64,000 bases of DNA from Morella rubra (lineage: Eukaryota; Streptophyta; Magnoliopsida; Fagales; Myricaceae): NCBI GenBank assembly GCA_003952965.2, contig CM025855.1, positions 24,437,677 to 24,501,676 on the forward strand. The letters are read 5' to 3'. Each line of letters starts with the position of its first letter. The stretch's first letter is position 1. Shown in pieces: positions 1 to 9,254 of this stretch. The notes under the pieces are model-generated. The model was not told where the DNA came from. It searched no databases and was given only the letters and a program-made list of their open reading frames with translations. The position numbers and the translations under genes are program-made.

Positions 1-2377
1 AAACCAAAGAGGCTTTTATCTCCCGTGATGTAATATTTCATGAATTTATCTTCACTTTTCATAAACACCATGATCCTCCATCATCAAATCTACACAACAA
101 TGATTCCCTCTTTTGTCCACTTCCAATTCTAGACACATCTCCATTAACTCATCATCCCTCGGTTTCTTTTGAAACCTCTGCTCCTGATATTGCTACTACA
201 CCTCATCTGTCACCCGAGTCACCCTTGCCTTCCTACTCTCCATCTACACCTCAGCCTACTACCTCTCCACCTGTATCTAATCCTCCTCCCTTACCTCTTC
301 ATCCCTCCCGCTCTCGTCGTCCACCTTTATACCTTCAAGACTACCATTGTCTCTTGGCCGCCAATGCTTCTCCTCTTCAATCAGACATGCCACAGATAGC
401 TTCCTCTTCAATTTCAGGTACCTCTCACATATTATCTTCCTTCTCTCTTATGATAAATTGTCTCCCTCTCACCGTGCCTTTGCACTCTCCATTTCTTCCT
501 CTATTGACCCTCAACACTATCATGAGGCTTGTCTACATCCTGCTTGGTGTGTTGCCATGGATGCCGAATATAAGGCCTTGGTCAGCAACAATACTTGGAT
601 TGTCACCTCTCTGCCTCCTGGCAAAACACCCATGTCTTGTAAATGGGTCTATAAATCTAAGTATCATGCTGATGGTACTGAAGAGAGGAAGAAGGCCCGT
701 CTTGTGGCTAAGGGCTACACCCAACGAGCTGGTTTGGACCATCAAGAGACTTTCTCTTCAGTTGCCAAGTTGGTCACTGTCAAAACTCTTCTTGCCGTTG
801 CTACCATTTAGAACTGGCACCTCCATCAGCTAGACGTCAACAACACCTTCTTACACGGTGATTTACATAAGGAGGTCTACATGACTTTTCCTCCAGGGTA
901 TGAGCAGCAGGGGGAGCATGGTGAACCACTTGTTTGCCGCCTCCACAAATCCCTTTATGGGCTAAAGCAGGCTTCACGACAGTGGTTTGAAAAGTTGTCC
1001 TCTTTTATTCTATCTCACGAGTTTGAACAGTCTAAAGCCGATTACTCTATGTTTGTGAAGAAGTCTGGCTGCTCATATACGGCAATCCTAGTATATGTAG
1101 ATGATATAATTCTTGTTGGGAATGACATCAATTTTATTTGTGAGTTCAAACAGGTGCTTGATTTGCAATTCAAACTCAAAGATCTTGGCAAGTATTTCCT
1201 TGGACTTGAAATAGCCAGATCTTCTAAGGGAATTTCCATTTGCCAACGAAAATACGCTTTAGAAGTGCTTGCTGATGTTGGCTTCCTTGGAGCAAGACCT
1301 GCAAAATGTCCTATGGCTCAAAATTTGAAACTCGGTCGATTTGAGGGGGAGCCCATTGCAGATGCTACCTCATATCAAAGACTGGTTGGAAGATTACTTT
1401 ACTTGACCATTACCAGGCCCGATTTGACTTACTCCATGCAGGTCCTAAGTCAGTTCTTGGACTCTCCAAAGCAGCCACACTTAGATGCTGCCTATCATGT
1501 TCTGCGATATTTGAAAACAACCTTGGGACAGGGTTTATTTTTTCCTGCCCACTCTAAGCTACACTTGAAGGCGTTCTGTGATGCTGACTGGGCTGCCTGC
1601 TGAGATACAAGTCGATCTATTATCAGATTCTGCATGTTCCTTGGAGATTCACTCATTTCATGGAGATCAAAGAAACAACACACGGTTTCTCGGTCTTCAG
1701 CAAAGGCAGAATACCGATCTATGGCTTCTACTTGCTGTGAACTCACCTGGTTAAGTCGCCTTCTTGCAGATTTAAATGTAGCTCACCCACAGCCATCTCT
1801 CTTGTTTTGTGACAACAAAGCAACGTTACACATAGCTGCCAACCCTGTCTTTCATGGAAGGATGAAGCACATCGATATAGATTGTCACATTGTCAGAGAG
1901 AAACTCCATTCTGGCCAGATCCGCACCTTGCATGTTCCCTCAAATGCACAACTTGCTGACTTATTGATTAAGAGTCTTGGTGCAGCACAGTTCCACAACC
2001 TCCTTCGCAAGATGGGCGTGCACAACTTGCACGCTCCATCTTGAGGGGGAGTGTTAACGGCCTTGAGTTATTATGCAGCCAATTTAGTGTACTGAATTGT
2101 AATTTTGCATGTGTATATCTGTAGACTAGGTAGAGGTGTCAATAGCTTAGCTGTAAGTCAGTTATTTTTTCTCTCTCTTTTCTGTTGCTACTTGGTGTAT
2201 AAGGGAGACGTCTCCAGAGTTCATTATTCATTCATTGAAAGAGATTCGCTATTGCGAATTCCCACAATTTCTCTTTTTCGTCACTCGACTCTTGTCTTCC
2301 TCTGCTCTTCTTTTTCTACAAAGTTTAAGAAATTGAAACGAAACTACTAATATTCTCTCTTTTTCTTTCTGTCCACA
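1..2377 (+). mobile_element. Ty1/Copia LTR retrotransposon fossil, 3' part, cut by the window edge
   Basis: The 3' half of a plant Copia pol region is visible. There is a linker resembling the integrase-RT spacer (about 1-550), then reverse transcriptase with the Copia block [12 protein letters not shown] near 950 and the YVDDI catalytic box near 1095. The RNase H region follows to about 2040. A purine-rich tract at 2041-2051 (ttgagggggag) immediately precedes a TG-start that should be the 3' LTR. The element is on the plus strand and its 5' part lies outside the window. It is broken, with a few interruptions visible in the part present. Only one LTR is in view, so it cannot be dated here; the sequence is still close to Copia consensus. 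The protein matches are direct; the right end of the LTR is an estimate. Confidence 0.9.
2052..2377 (+). repeat. Probable 3' LTR of the left-hand Copia fossil
   Basis: The LTR starts with TGTTAAC right after the purine tract at the end of pol. It contains pyrimidine-rich stretches typical of a plant LTR. The right boundary was set at a CA before position 2378. With no second LTR in the window this boundary is unverified; an earlier CA near 2265 is also possible. Confidence 0.5.
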
Positions 2378-3202
2378 AAAGCCTCTTGATGAGCCTATGG
2401 CCTACACAAGGAGGTAATCTCTCCCATTTTCTCATTTAGGCAAGACCCAAAGTCGCCATTTTATGAATGAAGACGGAGTTTACTCCAGTTGGTCCTAAAG
2501 TCGATCGTATGAATATGACTAGCGTAGACAAAGGAAACGTGCGCATAATCGCATTGGTTGGTAAGTGAAGGAGGTGATGAATTGAGTGGGAACGGGTGAG
2601 GTTATTCTTCCTTGCCGTTATTCTAATTTTCCAAGTCTTCATGGGGATACTCTTCCTGGTCTTATTTACCGGGTGACCCCACACAACACAAAGAAAGCAA
2701 AAAAGAAAGACGACGACTAAAGACTACGCGACGAAGACTCTAAGGGACGGACCAAGACTCTCGAGCATGAAGCTCGCTGGGGGGAAAAGTGAAGAGCAAT
2801 GGAACAAGAAGCTGCCTGCGTAATCATATATATATATTGCATAATCAAATTGACCACATCACTAAGGAGATAGCTTAAATTTTGAAGTTGTATCAAGGAT
2901 ATTATTGCAATTGAACTCATTGTCGACGCTGATTAATTTCATTGCGTAATGTAAATACTTGAGTAACCATGCATTATAGAGATATAATAGCTTTCCAAAG
3001 TTGAGACTGTGTAGAAATTAGTTTATCATAATTATTTCTAAATTACAATAATGTTCTAAGAGTTTGACTCTTTGATAACAGTTCAAAGTTGTACTATATG
3101 TTTATTTTATATTTATATCCTGAATCCTAATCTTTTCATGTCGTCGTAAACTTCCATGTCAAATTAGTGACATGATCATGAACGATAAGAAGCTTCACTA
3201 GA
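2378..3202. other. Spacer between the Copia fossil and the ABCG locus
   Basis: No convincing gene or RNA was seen here. Short open frames occur but none resembles a known protein, and base composition becomes AT-rich after about 2830. The last part may hold promoter sequence of the ABCG locus. Confidence 0.4.
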
Positions 3203-3597
3203 GAAATATTTTTTACGAATATTAGGAGGGCGAACGACAATATGCAGTACTGCAGAAGTACAGTCCAATAAAGCCTATATATAGCACTGCCTCAAAGCTA
3301 AAGGTCATGGTCGACCGACTCTCCAACCGGAGACAAACCCAGATATCATCAAGACCGGAAATGGAAACCATCATCCCAGTGCCAAACAAGAGATTATGCT
3401 TCTAACATGCAGGCCGTTCGGAAGACTGATCATAGGGAGGATGGTGTTTTCTTGACATGGGAGGATCTCTGTGTGACTGTTTCAAACGGAAAAAGCGGCA
3501 CAAAATCGATCCTTCAGGGCCTAAACCGGGGGAGCCTCTAGCCTTAATGGGTCCTTCTGGTTGTGGAAAGTCTACACTTCTCGATGCCAGGACCATC
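3203..3597 (+). repeat. ABCG upstream region plus exon 1, copy A (partial duplicate)
   Basis: This is a rearranged partial copy of the ABCG promoter, 5' leader and exon 1. It has the same order of landmarks as copy B and the gene proper: the agtactgcag-like stretch, METIIPVPNKR, FLTWEDL, SILQG, and the Walker A loop GPSGCGKSTLLDA. It ends abruptly at ccaggaccatctga, where copy B begins with the same upstream sequence. Internal pieces are missing compared with copies B and C, including upstream pieces and the LVSP segment before PGEPLALMG, so it cannot encode the exon. It shares about 125 nearly identical bases with copy C (from about 3395 and 3970). Confidence 0.8.
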
Positions 3598-3603
3598 TGA
3601 GAC

Positions 3604-3975
3604 GAAAATATTTTACGAATATTTAGGAGGGCGATGACGACAATATGCAGTCAAGCAGGACTGCAGAAGTGATCAAGTCCAAGCAGCTTCCGAAGCCTAT
3701 ATATTGCTTTCCCTAGCACTGCCTAAGCTAAAGCTCGATCATGTTCTCCTCTCCTCTCCTCCTCATGCAGCCACATTTTCCTCGTCAAAGCCGACTCTCC
3801 TGGAGACAAACCCAGATATCATTGCCTCGGAAATGGAAACCATCATCCCAGTGCCAAACAAGAGATTGACCAGGGGACATGCTTCTAACCAGGCCGTTCG
3901 GAAGACCATAGGCAGACATGGTGTTTTCTTGACATGGGAGGATCTCCTGTGTGACTGTTTCAAACGGACATGCTT
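3604..3975 (+). repeat. ABCG upstream region plus exon 1, copy B
   Basis: This is the most complete copy of the upstream region and the start of exon 1. The likely initiator is the ATG at 3833, giving METIIPVPNKRLTRGHASNQ and then a frame through IGRHGVFLTWEDL. One extra C in the stretch after TWEDL shifts the frame. The copy stops after caaacgg, where copy C begins. A longer in-frame ATG exists at 3704, but the part before METII looks like leader sequence. Confidence 0.75.
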
Positions 3976-6852
3976 CTAACATGCAGGCCGTTCGGAAGAC
4001 TGATCATAGGGAGGATGGTGTTTTCTTGACATGGGAGGATCTCTGTGTGACTGTTTCAAACGGAAAAAGCGGCACAAAATCGATCCTTCAGGGCCTGGTT
4101 TCGCCCGACCGGGGGAGCCTCTAGCCTTAATGGGTCCTTCTGGTTGTGGAAAGTCTACACTTCTCGATGCATTAGCAGGTAATAATTACATGATCATCAA
4201 ATGAGATTATAATACGAAAGGTCTACTAATTCTGTCCTTCCTTGAACGTTGAACTCTTTATTTCAGACATGCAGCATGATGCATGAATAGGCTAATGTAT
4301 ACTGGTGCCCGTAGGCCAACATTTCTATCCTTGACAACATGGCTAGCTAGTCACAACGGTAAAGCTATAACGTTGGTTATTGATGTTGCAGGAAGGTTGG
4401 GTTCAAACACAAGGCGAACGGGAGAGATACTGATCAATGGTCGCAAGCAGGTCCTGGCTTATGGAACATCGGTATGGAAAGAAGACGCAGTACTCTACAA
4501 AAGTTCAATCTAGCTTCTTGCTTCTTCTTTTCTTGAACTAAAAAATAAAATCTTATTTTATAAGCAACTAAAGCAAGTTATAATTACTATCACTTTGTGT
4601 AAGAGTGAAAATTGAACCTTAATTTTTTGTGCAACAGAAGATGCATGATATTCTAATTCTACCAGATTTCTGATTTGAACTCTGTCAAATTTAGGCATAT
4701 GTAACCCAAGATGACACTCTGATGATGACTTTGACGGTTAGAGAAGCCGTCTACTACTCAGCCCAGCTCCAATTGCCCGACTCAATGTCAAAATTAGAGA
4801 AGAAGGAGAGAGCAGACATGACAATAAGGGACATGGGTTTGCAAGATGCTGTGGACACTAGAATTGGAGGGTGGGGGGTCAAAGGCATTAGTGGTGGGCA
4901 AAAGAGGAGAGTTAGCATTTGCATAGAGATCCTGACAGGCCCCAAGCTTCTCTTCCTAGACGAACCAACTAGTGGGCTTGACAGTGCAGCATCATATTAC
5001 ATCATGAGCAGAATAGCACGCTTAGCTCAAAGAGATGGGATTGGAAGGACCATTATCGTATCCATTCATCAGCCTAGCAGTGAGGTCTTTCGGCTTTTCC
5101 ACCATCTCTGTCTCCTGTCTTCAGGCAAAACCGTATATTTTGGCCCTGCTTCTGCGGCAAATGAGGTAAATAGCCGAGACATTTCTACCGTGATTTGAGC
5201 ATATTAGAGAGTTGGAGTAACTAATTGACCACTTGTTCTTGCAATTCATTGCAGTTTTTCACTTTTAGTGGTTTCCCTTGCCCTGCTCTCCAAAACCCAT
5301 CTGATCACTTCCTAAAAATCATAAACAAGGATTTCGAAAAGGTAAGCCATGCATTTCCTCGGAGATCCTTAATTAGTCCTAGTCGCACCCCTCTTTTCTG
5401 TCTCAATATCTGTTTGAGTTCATAGAGCAAATGTGAAATGAAAAACAAGTGTTTATTAAACTTTGGAGTTTGAGATTGTAGGACATTGAAGGAGGTTTAG
5501 CTGGAGCACTATCTAGAGAGGAAGCAATTGAAATACTAGTACAGACGTATAGAACATCAGACAGCCACCAACAAGTACGAGTGCAGGTAGCTGAAATACG
5601 GAAATAGGTGAGTGTACGACTCAGTATTCACTTGCACAACATGTTAGTACGAAACTTGGACCAAATACAGAACATGGATTCCTGACAGTTGCTTGGGCCG
5701 TTTCAGTACTATGGAGAATTGGAGACGAGGAGAAGCCATGCTAGCTTTCTTACGCAGTGTCTTGTTCTAACAAGAAGATCTTTTGTGAACATGTATCGTG
5801 ATCTAGGCTACTATTGGTTGCGCTTAGCCATTTACATCTCATTGGCTATAGGCCTGGGTACGGTCTATTGCGATCTTGGGCATAGTTATGGTTCCATTCA
5901 GGTAAGAGATGGGGGGAAGTGAGGATAAAACTCCTGCAATTAGCGCGATGTGAGGACTTGAAGTGAACATTAATGTTTTGATTGTTTCAGGCTAGAGGTT
6001 CACTGCTCACGTTCATAGCCTCATTCCTGACGTTCATGGCCATTGGTGGATTTCCTTCTTTTGTGGAGGACATGAAGGTGATTTAACTTCTTTTTTTCCT
6101 TTTCTCGTTCTATCAGTTAATCCCAAGGGCCAAAATTAGCTTAAGAATCACTGAACTCTTCTTCAACCATGTACCAGATATTTGAAAGAGAAAGATTGAA
6201 TGGGCATTACGGTGCTGGTGCGTTTGTTATTAGCAACACACTCTCTGCTGTGCCATACTTGTTACTGGTTTCTGTTATTCCTGGAGCAATTGCTTATTAC
6301 CCACCTGGACTGCGCAAAGGACCAGACCATTTTGTGTACTTTGTTCTGGTGCTATTTGCTTGTATGATGTTGGTTGAGAGCCTTATGATGATTGTGGCAA
6401 GTATTGTCCCCAATTATCTAATGGGTATAATTGCTGGGGCGGGTATTCAAGGGCTGATGATTATGGTTGGTGGGTTCTTCAGATTGCCAAATGATCTTCC
6501 TAAACCATTGTGGAAATACCCATTACATGAGATAGCTTTCCATAAATATGCCTACCAAGGGCTGTTTAAGAACGAGTTTGAAGGAGCTGTATTTCCTAAT
6601 AATCAAGCTGGAAGGCCAGCTAACATCACTGGAGATGAAATTTTGAGAGAAAAATGGCAAGCTGATATGGGTTACTCTAAGTGGGGTGATCTTGCTGTCT
6701 TGCTTGGGATGATAGCTTTTTATCGACTTCTGTTTCTGGGCGTCATCAAGGCTAATGAAAAGGTCAGGCCCATGATTAAGGCTCTCGCTTCAATGCCTTC
6801 CAAACAAGCTGCGCAGGCCATGGTGAATCCTTCTTCTACACCCTTGCATTGA
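3833..6852 (+). pseudogene. ABC transporter G family half-transporter (ABCG11/12/15 type), probably a pseudogene
   Basis: The locus matches the plant WBC/ABCG half-transporters near AtABCG11/12/15, plasma-membrane exporters of cuticular lipids and related hydrophobic compounds. Exons with consistent phases: 2 at 4392-4471 (AGRLGSNTRRTGEI), 3 at 4695-5165 (Q-loop TQDD, ABC signature ISGGQKRR, Walker B LLFLDEPTSGLD, H-loop SIHQPSSE), 4 at 5255-5341, 5 at 5482-5607, 6 at 5707-5901, 7 at 5991-6077, 8 at 6178-6852. Exons 6-8 give the membrane domain, with GGFFRLPNDLPKP and the C-terminus ending STPLH. Damage: exon 1 is scrambled into three partial copies with frame changes, and exon 5 ends in an in-frame TAG at 5605-5607 just before the donor. 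An alternative donor at 5587 (gtgcag|gtagct) would skip that stop. Exons 2-4 and 6-8 are otherwise open, so decay is recent or exon 1 is misassembled. Confidence 0.75.
3968..4178 (+). repeat. ABCG exon 1, copy C (joined to the rest of the gene)
   Basis: This copy begins mid-exon and carries QAVRKTDHREDGVFLTWEDL, VTVSNGKSGTKSILQGLVSP and the Walker A segment GPSGCGKSTLLDALAG. It ends at a good donor (gcag|gtaata, donor at 4179) whose phase matches exon 2. The reading frame changes between LVSP and PGEPLALMG (near 4110), so the Walker A segment is not in frame with the first half of the exon. Confidence 0.75.
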
Positions 6853-7055
6853 GAGAAGCCTTACTACAATATTCCTCGTACCCAAGGAGAATTTCAAGTA
6901 ACATACATGTGAAAATCAAGCTGCTTATCCAGTTATCCTTACGAAACAAATAAGATTCAAGGTGTGTTTTGTAAAAACTCTTTCTATAAGTTCCTTGAAG
7001 TTGCTTTGCAGAAGAAACTGCTGTGGACGAGGTTCATATGATATTTTAGGTGGAT
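6853..7055. other. 3' flank of the ABCG locus
   Basis: This stretch probably holds the 3' UTR and terminator of the ABCG locus, before the foldback element. Nothing else was recognised. Confidence 0.4.
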
Positions 7056-7064
7056 TTCTTTTTA

Positions 7065-7479
7065 GGCTTAATTACACCGGAGGTCCCTGAGGTATTGAGT
7101 TGTGACAAAATAGTCCCTGAGGTATCATTTTTGACAAATCAGTCCCTGTGGTCACCCTTGTTGTTAAAAATAGGTCCCTCCGTCCATTAGTCGTTAAACA
7201 ACTAACGGAGGATGCTAACGCGTCAATTTTTTACACGTAAACAGCCAATAATAAGAGGACACGTGTCCCACTAATCCTAATCAGCGCCACATATGATTTC
7301 CCCCTAATTTAGAAGCCCAACTCAGCAAATGCAGTAACTTTGTTTTTCTCCGCAGTAAATTCTTTGTAACTTTAACACGTAAACAATAAAAATAAAAAGA
7401 ATTCTTTGTGATGTTAATAGTTAAACAAGCCTAAAAAAAAAAGATGAAATTATAACGTTAACACTTAAACAAAGAAGAC
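7065..7479 (+). repeat. Left terminal inverted repeat (415 bp) of the foldback element
   Basis: It pairs with 7740-8154. Pairing runs from GGCTTAATTACAC at the outer end to gaagac at the inner end. Several of the mismatches are C/T or G/A transitions. Confidence 0.88.
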
Positions 7480-7739
7480 AAACCCAATAAAAGATTTGTA
7501 CACCTAAAGCTATATGTTGAAGAGAGAAATACTTAATGGGCAAAGGGAGAAAACCCAAACTGAGCACACGGAAGCTAAAAGGTATTGATAAAGAGCCTGT
7601 AGAACGTTCAGTAATCAGATTGATGGAGCCGATCGTATTCGTTGGCTTTGTGACAGTTAGGGTTTTTGTGTGGGTATCGATGGGAAAAGGTGGGGTATCA
7701 GGCTGGTGGTGGGGTATGGGACAAAAGAACGTTTCTTTT
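7480..7739. other. Unpaired centre (260 bp) of the foldback element
   Basis: This segment is not part of either arm. It has a small open frame from 7536 (MGKGRKPKLSTRKLKG then hydrophobic) that I do not recognise, with GC-richer composition than the arms. It could be a captured host fragment or ancestral element sequence. Confidence 0.5.
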
Positions 7740-8154
7740 GTCTTCTTTGTTTAAGTGTTAACGTTATAATTTCATCTTTTTTGTTTTTAGGCTTGTTAAC
7801 TATTAACGTCACAAAGAATTCTTTTTATTTTTGTTGTTTACGTGTTAAAGTTACAAAGAATTTACTGCGGAGAAAAACAAAGTTACCGCATTTGCTGAGT
7901 TGGGCTTCTAAATTAGGGGGAAATCATATGTGGCGCTGGTTAGGATTAGTGGGACGCGTGTCCTCTTATTATTGGCTGCTGACGTGTAAAAAATTGACAC
8001 GTCAGCATCCTCCATTAGTTGTTTAACGACTAATGGACGGAGGGACCTATTTTTAACAACAAGGGTGACCACAGGACTTATTTGTCGAAAATGATACCTG
8101 AGGGACTATTCTGTCACAACTCAATACCTCAGGGACCTCCAGTGTAATTAAGCC
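7740..8154 (-). repeat. Right terminal inverted repeat (415 bp) of the foldback element
   Basis: This is the reverse complement of 7065-7479. The inner end is gtcttc and the outer end is gtgtaattaagcc, directly next to the second copy of the 9-bp duplication. Confidence 0.88.
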
Positions 8155-8163
8155 TTCTTTTTA

Positions 8164-9254
8164 AGTTATAATCTCAGCAGTTGATTTTCTTTTGTGTGAT
8201 CCTTTATCTTTTTAAAATTAAGATCCTCTGTAATTTCTTGTCTAAATTGCATTGTACAATCTGAAGAAATATAAATACAACAGGTAGATTCTATTGTAAG
8301 GCTCATACTATTCGAAACTTTATATGAGCAAATATAAACAGTATTATATGTTTTAAGGTCCATTTGTTGTTCTCTTTAAATTGCATATCATGCAACTCTG
8401 ACAACAAATTATAAAGAATCTTAATCGATCCGTTCATGATGTGGCCAAAGTAGACTTTTTATTTTTATTTTTTTGTTTTGGATAAATCATTCATTAGAAG
8501 ACTTAAATTATTCTCTTTTCATAAGTAAGACAATTTTAAAAAATAAATAAGTTTAAGATTTGATTACTGCTATATATAATTTTGAATGAGTCGATCTTTA
8601 TAATCTATTTCTCAAATACATAGATTATTTTGTACACCAAAAATTAGTCAACTAATGAAAAATTGATAGATTCAATGTCAGAATATTCAATTTTTCAAAC
8701 TGAATAGCCTATTTCAAATTTCGTCTACTTTAATGGACTAACTTTTGCTGTACGGAGAAATAATATATATCTAAAAATAAATCACAAAAGATAAATCTAT
8801 TCAAAATTACATCACAATAACTTATTTATTAAAAGTAAATATCAATAAATAAACCTAAATTTAATAGCTCGAGCAGGGGAATAGAATAGACACGCACCTG
8901 ACCATAAAAAAGATATTTTTTTTTTTCTTTTTTTTTTAGTGTTCACGTGTGCTTCCTTTCGGGTAGAAGGACTACGATATTTCCCGTCCTATCAGTATCT
9001 GCAAGTGAAAACTAAAGCCATGTCATCATGTACCGTCCAATCAGACAGTTTTGTAATTCCAGGACCTTAATTGAGAAATTTTCAACTCTAATAATTTTTT
9101 ATTTATAGCAATGCTGACGTGTAAAAAGCGGAACTGGAGCAAATAAATACATAAGGACCGTACTGGACCCTTGACGAGAGGTACTGGCGTTTTTATACAG
9201 TTCTACTGTTTGAGAGTTGCGGAGGGACGCACACGCGACCAGTTAGCGAGAGAG
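8164..9254. other. AT-rich spacer and promoter region upstream of PABN
   Basis: No gene was recognised. The part around 8225-8365 resembles an insertion at 61280-61484 (shared attgtaaggctcat and cgaaactttata), so it belongs to a dispersed repeat family. The last 300 bases probably contain the PABN promoter and 5' leader; no clear TATA box was found. Confidence 0.45.

Larger units (their letters stand above)
7065..8154. mobile_element. Mutator-like foldback element with 415-bp terminal inverted repeats
   Basis: The left arm 7065-7479 and right arm 7740-8154 are inverted copies of equal length. By eye they differ at roughly 15 sites. Both ends read GGCTTAATTACAC going inward. The element is flanked by a perfect 9-bp duplication, TTCTTTTTA, at 7056-7064 and 8155-8163. 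Long inverted termini with 9-bp target duplications are characteristic of Mutator-like elements. The arms carry the motif GGTCCCTGAGGTAT seen in high-copy plant repeats. No transposase is present, so it is non-autonomous. A transcript crossing it would fold into a long hairpin. It sits between the ABCG locus and PABN, with no sign of breaking either. Confidence 0.88.

Noticed and set aside
5225-5425. Separate gene at the ABCG exon 4 region
   Set aside because: The open frame is exon 4 read through into introns; splice sites on both sides fit the ABCG model.
7536-7754. Gene within the foldback element
   Set aside because: The 72-codon frame runs from the centre into the right arm and resembles no protein family.
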